Shown: positions 1 to 12,200 of the stretch, one piece after another
Layout of the letters: each line of letters begins with the position of its first letter
How positions within the stretch are numbered: the stretch's first letter is position 1
Assembly: GCF_003255815.1 (NCBI RefSeq)
Contig: NC_037682.1
Coordinates: 13,302,159 to 13,366,158, forward strand
Direction: 5' to 3'
Source of the DNA: Theropithecus gelada
Lineage: Eukaryota > Chordata > Mammalia > Primates > Cercopithecidae
DNA: 64,000 bases
Made by a program: the position numbers and the translations under genes
The notes under the pieces: model-generated
Seen by the model: the letters and a program-made list of their open reading frames with translations, nothing else
Database searches by the model: none
What the model was told of the DNA's origin: nothing

Positions 1-221
1 TGGTGAAACTCATCTCTACAAAAAAATTACAAAAATGAGTGGGGTGTGGTGGCGTGTGCCTGTGGTCTCAGCTACTCGGGAGGCTGACATAGAAGGATCA
101 ATCGAGTCCAGGAGGTTGAGGCTGGAGTGAGCCATGATGGTGCCACTGCACTCCAACCTGGGTGACAGAACAGAAAAAAAAAAAAGAAAGAAAGAAAGAA
201 AAGAAAAAAGAAAGAAAAGGA
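1..221 (+). mobile_element. Alu, 5' part cut by window start
   Basis: Right part of a sense Alu with the B-box-distal Alu arms and a long A-rich (GAAA-containing) tail from about 173. It lies in an SLC15A3 intron. Confidence 0.85.
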
Positions 222-2013
222 AGTGTGAGGATGATCGGGGTCTTGACAGTGAAGATGGTAGTAAGGATAAGGATGATGGCATTGGTATCTACACTGAAGA
301 CACAAACATTGGCAATGGGGATGACAATGGCATTAAAGGAGGGGATGAGGGATGATGGTTCCAGTGAAGGCTGTTGGGATATAATGTGAATAATTCCACA
401 TTACCCTATTACTAACCATCACAGCGTCTTAGGAAATCGACCAAACTCGCTCCCTCCCCATTAGCTGACATCCAAGGGAGGAAGGTTCTGAATGACCTTA
501 GGTCCCATGGCTTCCTTTTGCTCCTCGCCTTCCTAAATTAACTGTCTACTTATGCTAAGCAAATCTGTCTCCAGACCTTGCAACCAGTTACAGCTCCTGT
601 CAATAGGATCTAGATGAAAAAGGTGAAGAACATGCTTTCCCCAATCTGGCATATTGCTAGAGGTTTGTAAGTTGTCGGGAGCCAAGAAGTGTGGTGGTTT
701 TCATTATCTATCACTGCCTAACAAACCACACCAGATCTTACTGATTTAAATGACCTTGTTATCTCCTCTCCCAGTTCTGAGTGACTGGGCTCAGTAGGGC
801 AGTTCTGTTTCTCATGATGGCACTGGGGTTGCAGTCATTTGGTACCTGGAAAGGGCTGGAACATCTGAGTCTGCTCACTTACATGGCTGGCGGTCAATGT
901 GGGCTGTTGGCTGGGAACTCAGCTGGGACTATGTGGACCAGAGCACCTTGGTTCCCCTTCATGTGGTCTTACCGTGTGGCTTGAACTTCTCACAGCATCT
1001 TGTGAGGGTTGTAGGAGGAGGGAGCATTCCAAGAATGCAGAAGAGGGAAGAAAGCAGAAGTTACAGGTCTTCTTAAGGCCCTTAAGAGGCGCTGAAGTCC
1101 CAGACCACCACTTCTGCTTCATTCTAACAGGTCAAAGGCATCACAGGGCCAGCAGGGAAACAATGGCAGGAAAAGTAAACTCTGCCTGTTGGTGGCAAAA
1201 TGGCAGCACACGCTGGGAAGGGCGGAGTTGACAGTGACTGTCTTTGAAGATGACCACACTAGTATTGTCCCTTTTGGAATCTCAAAGGACGATGCAAGGC
1301 TCTTGGACAAAAAGAGGTCAGAAAGCTCTCAGGACAAAGGGCAAAGGGTAAAGGTTGCAGCAGTGATTGATCAATCCTGTCACCAACTGATGTTCCCTCT
1401 ACCCCCACCTCTCCACTCTCTATGCCTTGTCGTGGAGGGAGAGGGTTGTCATGTTGACTGTTAAGGAGGATGGACTTGAGACAGCAAGTGGGGGGAATTT
1501 TGGTGTATCAAATCTGTGACAGCGTCTCTCGCTCTCAGTCAGGCTTGGACTGGGGCTCCCCTGGTTCCTGTGGCAAATTGATGCTACAAGCCAAAAAATC
1601 CCTTCAGACTGTTTTCCACAGTCTCTGGTCTTACTTCCCTCAGGACCCAGAGGGGCCGCAGCTCTAGAGCGGAATGAGTCTTGGCTAGGCACGTTTGCAA
1701 CAAAAGAGAGGATAGAATAATATTGGCAGTGGTGGTGCCAACACTGAAAAAGAGTGATGGTGATGGGAATGGAAACTCTGTGGAGAGGATGATTCTGCTG
1801 ACAGCAGCCACCTTACTAAAGGTGATGATAGGAAGGATGCTGGCCTTGGCGATGGTGGTGATGATGGCGAAGGTGGGGAGGAGGAGATGAGGGCACTGAT
1901 TTCAGGGACATGCTGATACTGAGAGGAGGATTAAATTACAGGGTGATGGTGGGAGTGAAAACGGTGGCCGAGGTGGTGGGAAAGATTATGGCTGCTGTGT
2001 TTGTTTGTTTGCT

Positions 2014-2308
2014 TGTTTTTTGAGAGGGAGTCTGGCTCTGTTGCCCAGGCTGGAGTGCAGTGGCACAATCTTGGCTCACTGCAACGTCCGCCTCCCAGGT
2101 TCAAGCAACTCTCCTGTCTCAGCCTCCTGGGTTGGGACTACAGGTGCACACCAAAACAGCCCGGCTACTTTTTGTATTTTTAGCAGAGACAGGGTTTCAC
2201 CATGTTGGCCAGACTGGTCTTGAACTCCTGACCTCAGGTGATCCACCCGCCTTAGCCTCCCAAAGTGCTGGGATTACAGGCGTGAGCCACCAAGCCAAGC
2301 CTCGACTG
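2014..2308 (-). mobile_element. Alu, antisense, next to an SLC15A3 exon
   Basis: Full antisense Alu starting at the short T-rich tail and ending gtgagccacc. It stops about 32 bases before the acceptor of exon 2341-2488. Confidence 0.9.
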
Positions 2309-2340
2309 CTGTTTTATCTGCTGTCCCTGAGGTCCCACAG

Positions 2341-5300
2341 AGACCGTCAAGGTGCCCGCCTGCTGCCTGACCAGAGGTCTCCCCAGCCTGGGGCTTCCCC
2401 GCAAGAGGACATCGCCAACTTCCAGGTGCTGGTGAAGATCTTGCCCGTCATGGTGACCCTGGTGCCCTACTGGATGGTCTACTTTCAGGTGAGCACCCCT
2501 CCCCTTTTTCTCTGGGGGCCTGGCTCCCCACTCACCACCTGAATGGCTTCGGTTCTCATCATAGAGGCCCAGGGCATGTGGAAAGGGGGAAAGTCTGGGA
2601 ATTAAGTGAGGTGCTGCCCCGTACCAGCCAGCATGGGGCCTGGCACAAAGCCATCTCAGCAATCCAACTTCCTCGCGTGGTGTGGTAAGAGGAACTCTGG
2701 AGACGGCTTCCTCCTGCTACACCACCTGCGGGAATTGAATTACTGGGATGGCTTTGTGCCAGGCTAGGTCCTTGAATAAGTCACCTCATCTCTCTGGGCC
2801 TGTTTCCTCACATGTACGACGGGTGGCTTAAACGAGAGGCTTTTCCAGCTCTGCCGCATTCAGATTGTCCGACTTGGTAGCTGAGGCCTAGAGAAGTTGT
2901 GTCAGTCACCCAAGGCCCCACGGCAGGCAGGTCAGGGGCAAGCTCACAAAAGTGGGTACTTTGCAACAGTGGTTCCCCAACCTGGCTGTGCTTCAGAATC
3001 ACCGGCAGAGCTTTTAAAAATATGCTGTGTTTTAAAAACAGATTCTAAGTCCGACCCTAGGCTATTGAATCAGAATTGCTGGGGAAGTATCTAGTTTAAG
3101 AAACTTTTCAGATGATACTGACACTCAGGGTTGAGAACTATTGCCTCCCACTCACCGTATTACTCCCAGAGGGGAGGTCAGTGGTGTGTGTGTGTGTGTG
3201 ATTGTTAGGAGGGTGGGCAGCAGCTTAATGCTAGCCCCCAGGCCATAAGATCATTGCCTTTCATGTCCCATTCACAGGAACATTTGTTGGAGCTCCCAGC
3301 CTGCTACTTAGGGGCACACAGAGTATGTCTATGATGAGACAGCGGCTTGTGGTGGGAGGGTGTCCATGGCTGATTCTTAGTCATACCAATCAGATACTGA
3401 CTTCTTTCCATACCAGTTGGTAAATGGCTGCTGCCCTGAGCAGCCCACATGCCCTCCCCTGCCCTGGCGCTTCCGGTGGGAGTCTCCTGGATCCTACTCC
3501 ATTATGTAGCAACTAAAGGGGCAATGCCTGGTATGGGACGTGGCCCCTGGGCCCTGCTCCTGCAGCTGTGTCCAGAGCCATTCCGGCAAGTCCATGTCTA
3601 TGCAGTGCTTGTGTCAACCTGTGGGACTCAGCTTGGTTTCAGTGTGAGATGAGAACTCCCTGCGGGGGCAGCCGTTACCTTTCCCATTTCAACAAACATT
3701 TATCCATGCTTACCCTGTGCTGGGCCCTGGGGACACAAATACGAGTCAGACCAGCTGTGCCTGGGCTCCGGGACAAGGCTGCACGCACTACCTACAGGCC
3801 TGAGAGCAGAGCGCAGGAAGCTCCCTGCTCAGCCCGGCTATGTAGGAGAAAGGAGGGTGGGAAAGTGACTATCTCCCTGAGACTGGGAGAGGGGACAGCT
3901 GCCCCACTGCCCTGTGCTCTGGCTGAGGAATGCCACCTGGAAGCTGGGAGGGGGCACGGCCAGTTCTGTTCCAGGCTCATCCCCGTCTCTCTTGGCAGAT
4001 GCAGTCCACCTACGTTCTGCAGGGTCTTCACCTCCACATCCCAAACATTTTCCCAGCCAACCCGTCCAACATCTCCATGGCCCTGAGAGCCCAGGGCAGC
4101 AGCTATACGGTGAGAGATAAAGCATGTGTTCAGCACCCAGTTCAGGCCAGGTAGCAGCTTCCTCTGAGAAGAGGAGCAAATGAAACTGCCTTCACACTCC
4201 CCTTTCCTGGCTGCAAGGCAACCTTGGGATACAGGAAAAGCACCTGGAGGGTGGGAGAACTTGTGTCACAGCGCAGGGATCCTGCCAAGACGCTCACCTG
4301 CTTGAAGGAATTCAGGCCGGCTGCACACCGCCATGCTGCCGCTCTGAAGCAGGCCTCGCTGCCGAATCTGCAGCCTCAGATTAAGCACACTCAGGTCCCT
4401 TTTCAACTCTTCCTTGTCTCCTGTTTCTCTGGGACCCTTAGATACCTAGATCTCTGCCTTTCCCAGAGCTTTCTAAACCATTTCCTTGGCATTTCAGAGA
4501 CTCAAGAAATGAATGATCTACAGAGCTGGCAGATAAATGAGAAATTTGCCATTGTACTCCATTTCTGTGCCTATGGCAGACATCACTAGTCAATCATGAC
4601 TTTTTTTATGCTGAGCCCATAAATGTTCCGTAATCAGCCACTACCAACTGATAAAAGTTAGAATACAAGAGGAACCTATCTGCCATCTCTATATAATCCC
4701 ACTCCCTGGCTACACAACTGAGGAATGTGAGTTCCAGAGAGGGGAAGGAGCGGGACCCCTGGGTCACTCAGGGCCAGTCTAGAGTCCAGGTCTCCTGACT
4801 GCAGCCAGGCTCCTTCCACGCTGCTAGCCTGCCTCTCTTGACTTCCTCCCGCCCAGATCCCGGAAGCCTGGCTCCTCCTGGCCAACGTCGTGGTGGTGCT
4901 GATTCTGGTCCCTCTGAAGGACCGCTTGATCGACCCTCTGCTGCTGCGGTGCAAGCTGCTTCCATCTGCTCTGCAGAAGATGGCTCTGGGGATGTTGTTT
5001 GGTTTTACCTCCGTCATTGTGGCAGGTGTGCAGAGCGGTGTGGGGCAGGGGGCTGAACTTTGGGCTTGGGGAAGTCTGGTTCCACCATGGGCTGATGCTG
5101 AAGTGGTAGCCTGGGCCAAGTTCAGCCTCTCCCAGTGGGCGTGCGTGTTGGCTTCCCGGAGGTGCAAGCTGAAAGAGACCCTCCTATCTAGTCCAGCTGC
5201 CCCTCATTTTGGCAGAAGAGGAAACTCAGGCCAAGAGAGGAACAAATACTTTCCCCAGTGAATTATAAGTTCCTTGAAGGCAGGGATTGTTATTCTTTTT

Positions 5301-8300
5301 TATTCACTGCTATGAACATGCATGTGGGCCCTCCATAAATGTGTTGAAGGAATTTTCCACTTAGTGGCAAAAGAAGACTTAAAAAGAAATTTCTCTTCCT
5401 TCTTCGTTTTAAAAGGATCTGGAGCCATTTGTTACAACGTGGGGGTTGAGGGTGGGGGTGGGAGGGGGCAGCTAAAGAAGTCTTTCACACTGTTGCGCAA
5501 ACCTGAACCCTTTTTACTTGTAACTTTATAACCCTGAAGTTCCTTAGAGTCTCTGAGGGGGAACAGGTGAGTCTCTAAACTCACCTGTTTTAGAGACCAG
5601 GTCTCTAAAATGGGGACAGGTATCATCTGGGCCCTGAGCAGCGCTCTGCCCTCGTGGAACTCAGTCTGATGGGGGTTGTTGTGAGGATTAAAGGAGATGA
5701 AGTCTGTAAAGCACTCAGTAGTGTGCCTGGATCACAAGTGTGAGCTGGAGAAATGAAACCTCCATATAAATGGTATTGTGTTGAAAGTGTGAAAACCCAA
5801 CTAGATTTTATTCCAGCTATATCCTTAAAGCAGTTTGTCCTATTTTATCCTCACAATAGTCCTGGGAATGTTATTCCTGCTTCTTGCATAAGGGAACTGA
5901 GTCTAGAGAGGTTAAGTGATTTGCCCAAGGTCACACAGCTAGCCAGGCTGGGAACCCAGGTCCCCCAACTCCATGTCCAATGTTTATTCCACTAGAGCAC
6001 AGCTATCTCCCAAGCAACGCAGGAGAAGGAGATAACATAATTAAATTTGAAAGCCAGGTTAGAAACACTACAGCAGTACTTGACGTTGCAGTAGAGAAGT
6101 CATGTGATATCGTGGAAAGTAGGCCAGCTTTGAAACCAGACATACCAGAGCTCAAATCCAGCCCTGACTACTTATCAGCTGTGTGACTGTGGGCTGGTTG
6201 TTTGACCTGTTGCACTTTTTTCACCAGCAAGGATGCATAGTAAATGCCTAGCACATAACAGGTTCTCCATTAATGAGAGTTGTTAATGAGTGCAAAACTC
6301 AGCTCGGAGCTTCTAGCAGCCAACTCCAAAAGGGAAGAGCTGGTCACATCTTGGCCTCCTCCTCCACCCCGAGTCCAGGATTCTTTTCCTTGCCTGATGC
6401 TTAATCTTTGGCTACTTCATGAGCACCCCACCCCTGCCACGTACAAGCTCTGCTGTGGGCTAAGCTGCCTGGGGTGGGCCTGACTATAATCCCCCTCTGC
6501 TCCTCCACCAGGAGTCCTGGAGATGGAGCGCTTACATTACATCCACCACAACCAAACCGTGTCCCAGGAGATTGGGGAGGTCCTGTACAACGCGGCACCA
6601 CTGTCCATCTGGTGGCAGATCCCTCAGTACCTGCTCATTGGGATCAGCGAGATTTTTGCCAGCATCCCAGGTACCCTGGATCCCCTCCCCTGCTCCTACA
6701 CCAGTGATGGGCTCTGCCCAGTGGCACCTCAAAATCAGGGGCCCCAGGGCTGCAGCCTCCAGGGCCCATCTGCATGGAGGAAGGCAGTGTTTTCTGACCA
6801 GGGCTCTGTCACTCAACTGGGATCTAGTATTGGCACCTGGTTCAAGTCAGCCACTGTAACAGGCGCTGGGGATTTGGAGGCAAGCAAGGCACTTCCCACA
6901 CCAGCTCTCCACGTATTCCCCTGGTGCCAGGTTCTCCACCCTCTATGTCTTTGAAGTTGCTGTTCCCTCTACCTTAGATTGAAGGTGAACTCTGATTTCC
7001 CCTTCAATTCTGAGCCTAAATACCAAGGTGCTTGGGAGGAAGGGGCCCTCCCTTCCCGCCCCGTGTTCATCTCTCTATCATAGCACACAGTACTCTGGGT
7101 CATAATAATGGATTTCTATGTCCTTCGCTCCCCACCCTCCCAACCCCCTTCCCTGGGCTGGGAGCTAGAGCTGCAAGGCTGGGGCAGGCCCTTCAGGCAG
7201 CAAAAAAAACCCAAGAGCTTCCTCAGCTGCGGGCCCAGGGCTAGGCTGGGTCAGATGTAATGAAAAAACTGACCCTGGGAGCTCACTCAGATGGGGAGAG
7301 AGTCAGGCAAACAGTGAGCCAGTGGAGTGCTGTGGAAGTCAGGGCAGAGTGTGGTGGGAGCCCTTAAGCATGGAGGGGAGGCAGGCAGGTGAGTGGGTAG
7401 GAGGAGGGGTCTTACAGGCTGAGGGAACAGCATAAGCAAAGACCCAAGCCTTTGGGAAGTGTGGGGGATAGGACTGGAGGGGCAAGGGAAGTGCAGTGGA
7501 AGTGTCGAATTTGTGGGCTGAGCCTGCACCTTGGGATTTCTCCTGAAGGCAACAGTGCCCCTCCCCTCCAGGGGGTTTAGGCCGGGAAAGGACCCCATCC
7601 GAGATGCTTTAGACAGATGCTCCTGGCTGTGTGAGGAGGACAGGAGTCAGGGGAGTTTAAGAGGCATTTGCAGAAAGTGACCAGGACTGGGGTTGGACCC
7701 AGAGAAGAGGAAACAGAGAGAAGGACATACATTTAGAATAGATTTCAGAGGTTATATCAAAACGATTCGACGATGACATTGAAGGTGGGCAGAGATGGTG
7801 GGGAGAGAGAGGAAGTAAAGATGGTGCTGTCACTGAAATGAGCGACCTAGCAGGAAGGGGAGGAGGGGAGACAGAGCTCCTGGGGCAGCACATGGAGCAC
7901 CCCGGTGCAGGGGTTCAGCCAGGAGGCAGGTGAGCAGGGCAGAGGGAAAGGCGGCATTGATGCATAGGTGCTGTCATTGCCACTGAGTGGACAGGCATCC
8001 AAGGGAAGCCTGGAGGGTGGCTTGGTGGTGGCAGCAGGCAGGGGCCTGAGCCTGTTCTCTGCACCTGCACCAGCCCCTGAGATCATCTCTGCTCCCTCTC
8101 CGCAGGCCTGGAGTTTGCCTACTCAGAGGCCCCGCGCTCCATGCAAGGCGCCATCATGGGCATCTTCTTCTGCCTGTCGGGGGTGGGCTCACTGTTGGGT
8201 TCCAGCCTAGTGGCACTGCTGTCCTTGCCTGGGGGCTGGCTGCACTGCCCTGAGGACTTCGGTGAGTATGGGGCCTCCCCAGGAGTGGGACATGGGTGGA

Positions 8301-8910
8301 GGGAGGCTTGGAAAGGAGGTGGCAACTGCTAAGTGCTTTGACTCTGGGCAGAAGCAAGAAGAGGGCTAGACTTGGAGAATGGGGTTCTAGTCTGGGCTTG
8401 GCCAGTCACCCACAGCATGGCCTCCCTCCTTGGGCCTTTGTTTCCCCAACTGTTGAACTTAGTGGACCTCCAAGGCTCCTTACTGCTTCTGGAACTCTGC
8501 CATTTCTGGCTGAAAGGTTACCTTTCTCATGGCGTTTGTATTTCACACCCCCTTCTGAATAGCTGAAGAGGAATTGTAGATACCCCTGGAGACCTTCAGG
8601 AAGCCAGACATTAGCGGGTATCTGTCCAGTGTCTTCAGATCCCACCACTGCCCACATGGCCTCAGCTGCCAGCCCCAGGGCTGGGACATGGCAGGCACAG
8701 GGTGCAAGTCAGAGGATCCCTGTCCTGACCCAAATCTAACCCCTCCTTTCCCCAGGGAACATCAACAATTGCCGGATGGACCTCTACTTCTTCCTGCTGG
8801 CTGGCATTCAGGCTGTCACGGCTCTCCTATTTGTCTGGATCGCTGGACGCTATGAGAGGGTGTCCCAGGGCCCAGCCTCCCACAGCTGTTTCAGCAGGGA
8901 CAGGGGCTGA
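2341..8910 (+). CDS. SLC15A3: SLC15A3 (PHT2), 3' six coding exons (5' part outside window)
   Basis: Proton-coupled transporter of histidine, di/tripeptides and bacterial muropeptides in the endolysosomal membrane of immune cells (family knowledge). Coding exons: 2341-2488, 3999-4109, 4857-5025, 6512-6670, 8106-8261 and 8756-8910, all with AG acceptors and GT donors and continuous frame; stop TGA at 8908-8910. They encode the last 298 residues of a protein that is about 581 residues in human, so these are probably exons 3-8. Visible features: a hydrophobic helix ending PYWMVYFQ, a luminal loop with the glycosylation sequon NIS, helix AWLLLANVVVVLILV, the PTR2-type stretch QIPQYLLIGISEIFA, two more helices (GAIMGIFFCLSGVGSLLGSS and FFLLAGIQAVTALLFVWIAG), and a short Ser/Arg-rich C-terminus. 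The 6670 donor (gtaccc) is weak but conforms to GT. The first exon lies about 32 bases from an Alu. No frame damage was seen. The identification rests on remembered similarity to the human protein. Confidence 0.96.
2735..2945. repeat. MIR fragment
   Basis: Old CORE-SINE with the typical 'tcacctcatctctctgggcc' style core and 'gtgtcagtcacccaagg' tail wording. Confidence 0.5.
2963..3143. mobile_element. MER5-type hAT-Charlie MITE
   Basis: Starts cagtggttccccaacc and ends ggttgagaactattg, matching the inverted termini of MER5A; a known short non-autonomous DNA transposon. Confidence 0.7.
3183..3200. repeat. GT microsatellite
   Basis: Run of about eight TG units in an SLC15A3 intron. Confidence 0.9.
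5562..5610. repeat. Two adjacent short palindromes
   Basis: Arms 5562-5571/5580-5589 (aacaggtgag, 8-base loop) and 5588-5598/5600-5610 (ttttagagacc, 1-base spacer) are perfect inverted repeats in an SLC15A3 intron. Confidence 0.85.
5815..5995. repeat. MIR fragment
   Basis: Contains the MIR-typical 'gagaggttaagtgatttgcc' and 'caaggtcacacagctagcc' words. Confidence 0.65.
6090..6290. repeat. MIR fragment
   Basis: Typical MIR wording (gtggaaagtaggccagctttg, 'cagctgtgtgactgtgggc'); orientation not asserted. Confidence 0.55.
6671..8105 (+). other. SLC15A3 intron without recognised repeats
   Basis: Intron between exons 6512-6670 and 8106-8261. It is GA-rich and GC-moderate with many GGGAGG-type runs; I see no gene, clear repeat or RNA. 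Confidence 0.6.
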
Positions 8911-9020
8911 ACACACCCCATTCCAGCCCCCTTGCTTCACTCCACCAGACAGACAGCAGCAGTCCCGGCTCTGGTTTCCTTCTCGGTTTATTCTGTTAGA
9001 ATGAAATGGTTCCCATAAAT
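8911..9020 (+). other. SLC15A3: SLC15A3 3' UTR with weak poly(A) signal
   Basis: Sequence after the SLC15A3 stop. No AATAAA is present on this strand; the nearest variant is CATAAA at 9014-9019. The true cleavage site is not visible, so the end is approximate. It runs into the 3' UTR of TMEM132A on the other strand. Confidence 0.5.
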
Positions 9021-9222
9021 AACGGGCATGAGCCCTTCCTCACGACCATGGTCCATGACAAGGGGCAGGGCAGAGGGGGCCTGGGTGGGAGTCCTTGTGG
9101 GGGACCAGGCAGGGGACTTGGATCACCAAGCACCAGACGAGCGGCGGGGGGCAGACGAGAGGCTCGGTGGGACCTCCACCGCTGTTGCCCCAGCTGGTGG
9201 CTGACCAGGTGGCTGTGGAGGG
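8970..9222 (-). other. TMEM132A: TMEM132A 3' UTR and poly(A) signal
   Basis: From the TGA at 9223-9225 to just past AATAAA on the minus strand (TTTATT on plus, 8987-8992). The cleavage end about 15-25 bases further is inferred. Confidence 0.7.
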
Positions 9223-12200
9223 TCAGGAGCTGCCCCGGATCCTCTCCATGTAGTTGCGAAGCTCCTCAGGGTCCTTCAGCCCCATGTCCTCACACACCCA
9301 GCGGATGTCCTCCTCGCCTGCCACAAGGATGGACTGCACAGCAGGGGCCCCTACAGGCTCCTCAGGTGGCTGGGCTGGAGGGGCTGGCGCAAATGTCACG
9401 AACTCTACTCGCTTCCGCCGCCCCCCAGCCTCCTTTCGGGCCAGGGTGCTTGAGGAGCTGGTGGTGTCCCCAGGAGGGCCAGGGGCCAGGGTAGGGGCCT
9501 CCCCTCCTCCCCCACTCTCACAGGGGCAGCCCCCCTCCCCCTTGGGCAGGCCAGGGGACTGCCGGTCCAGCTGGCGGCTCAGTTCCTCCTGGTCAGTGCC
9601 CAGCCAGACCCAGTTGTGGGGCTGGGGGGAGGTGGGATCAGTGGCACTGTCGGGAGGCTCTTTGCGCTGATAGCGCAGGACGAAGACCACACCATTGACC
9701 AAGAAGACGAAGATGGCCACGCAGAAGATTCCCAGCAGGGCGTACATGCCCAGCTCTAGGTCGGTGACACGCTGAGGGGCAGGGACCATCTCCTCCTCCT
9801 CTTCCTCCTCCTCCTCCCTGGCTTTGGTGTCCTCCTTCCTGGCCTCCTCCTCTGCCCGCTCAAACTTGCCCCTCACACCTATGTTGTCCCCGACACTGCC
9901 TGCCGCCTGCCGTTCACCACCCATGGTGGCTTCTGTGGCTGGTGGGCTCCAAGCAGGGCTGGATGGGAGGGCAGGGGCTGGAGTGGAGGCAGGGGGCAGC
10001 CCCAGCCAGGCGGTGCCAGAGGCCAGAGGCACACGGTGGCGGCCCCGGCGGCAGGGCTCGGGCGGGTGCAGAGCCACATGCAGCGGCAGCCCTTCGGCGC
10101 CTGCCCCACTCACCACCACCCCGAGCTGGGCGCCCTGCTCCTCAGCTGGCAGGATGGCACCAGGCTCCTCGGCTGAGACGGACAGTCCCAGGTCACGGCG
10201 GTCGTAGAGCTCAGCCGGGGCCACAGTGTGATCAGAGAAGGACAGCCATAGGGAAAGGGCCACCTCCTGTGGGGCACACAGACACAGGCAGAGACACGCG
10301 AGGGCACGCACGCATGCACAGAGAAACCACTCCCACAGAGACAGGCCACATGGAAGAGAGACCAGAGAGAAAACAGAGACACAGGCAGATAGACAAAACA
10401 CAGGGAGAGAGGGGACGCGTGTCAATCACCTGTCTGCCACTCAGTCCTAGGGTCTGAGTTATTGGGAGGGTCCTCAGTTAGAGCCATCTAACCAACCTCC
10501 CACTGCCATACTCCAGCCACTGCTTGATCACCTCCAGCTGCAGAGAGCTCACTACCTCACAGAGTCAGTCCTCACTCTGAAAACCCTAAGGGGTCAAGGT
10601 GCCAGGTTCCCCTTCCTCCCATCCCCCTCTACCATGAGCCCCCATCTGGAGATGTTGACCTCACCCCCCTGACCCCCCCCAACTGTCACCTGCTTTGGGG
10701 CGGGAAGGGCTGACTGTGCCCAGCATGTGGCTGTGACCTCCCCGGGGTGGGCAGTGCCCCGGCTCAAGGTCAGCGAGATGCCCATCACTGGCTGCACCCT
10801 CAGCTCCAGCACTGAGACCTTGTCGTCCGTCACAGCCAGGGCCTGCTCCCCCAGGATGGAGTCAGACAGCGGGGAACGCACCTGAGGGTGGGAAGGAGCT
10901 GGAGGTGGGGGAGCCTTCCATACAGACAGCCCCCACCCAGAGGGAACTGGGTGCCCCCAACACCCTTACAGGCTGCTCTCGGGAGGTGGGGGGGTCTTCG
11001 CCACGGACAGCCCCCACCCAGAGGGAAAAAGGAGCTCCCAGCAGCCTCATTGGCTACTCTCCCTCTACTCTTTGCACCCCAGTGCATACTTGGACTCCAA
11101 TCCCACACCTAGGGGACAGTTCCCTTTTCCCTCAAGACCTGGTCCCCACATTACCCACACCTCAGCCCTCCATAGCTAGAGGGTTTCCTCGCTTATGCGG
11201 CCACCCCATTCTGAACCCATCCCCAATCCCACTGCTCTCAGACTAGACCTCACAACTCCCCCACACACTCTGGACTCCTGGCACACTCTTACTCCCACCC
11301 GCAGGCATTCTGGGGGCCCCTCCACCCTTCTCAGGGGGTCTGCTCTCCTGGTCCCCGGCTGCTTACCTCAATGGAGGTGACACCGGGCTCCCGGCCCACC
11401 AGGACGCGGCCGCCCTCCAGCGAGGCTACACGCGGGTCCAGCACGCGGGCATGTGGCGCCACAAGGTGGGACACGTCCAGCAGCCAGTTGGGGCCAAGCA
11501 GGTGCGTGAGGCGGCGGCCGCCGTCCAGCGGGTGGGCAGCGAAGGGGGCGAGGAAGCGCACACCGGCGCGCTGGTACTGCAGGTGGCAGCCACGGGCGCG
11601 CCGCTCAGTCTCATCTACCGCCTCTGCGGCGGGTTCCGCAGGCCTGCAGGGCGGGGAGGCCGGAACTGGCTGTCAGCGCTGCCCGGCCCCAGCCTGCCCA
11701 GGGCCCAGCTGCTGAAGATCCCCAGCTCCTCCCCGGCAGCTCCTAATCGCCAGCGGCTCCTGTTTCTCAAAGGAAGACATCTGCCCCTCTTGGGGTCAGG
11801 CCCTTCGACCCCCAGCCCACTCTGGAACAGCGCTGTGCCTCGATCACCGCTCTTGCTCCCAAGTGGACCCCAGGGGAGACACTCTCTTTCGGGGACCCTG
11901 GGGGCGCTCACTCTCTGAAGGGCCTGGAAGCTAGATTCCAGAGGCGTGGGCCACCTCGCCCTGGGTTTTGGGGAGCCCCCTCCAAAGGTGTTCGTTTCGT
12001 GAGCTCTGTGTCATCTTAGGCTCTGAGGGTACAGCAGTGACCAGCATAGACAGACCCCGGCTTCAAGGGGCTGACATTCTCGGGGGAGGAGCGTGGAAAG
12101 GATGGACAGGCAATATTAACCAGTACTGATGTAGATTAGGAAGTGGAGGGTGCTACGGGAGAAATGAGGCAGGGAAGGAGAGGGATGCGGACGTCAGCAA

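Noticed and set aside
134..389. Lys/Arg-rich reading frames
   Set aside because: They come from the A/G-rich tail of the Alu at 1-221.
9223..10425. A single 400-residue gene on the minus strand
   Set aside because: It is the last TMEM132A exon (ending upstream at 10266) plus intron read through to a chance ATG.
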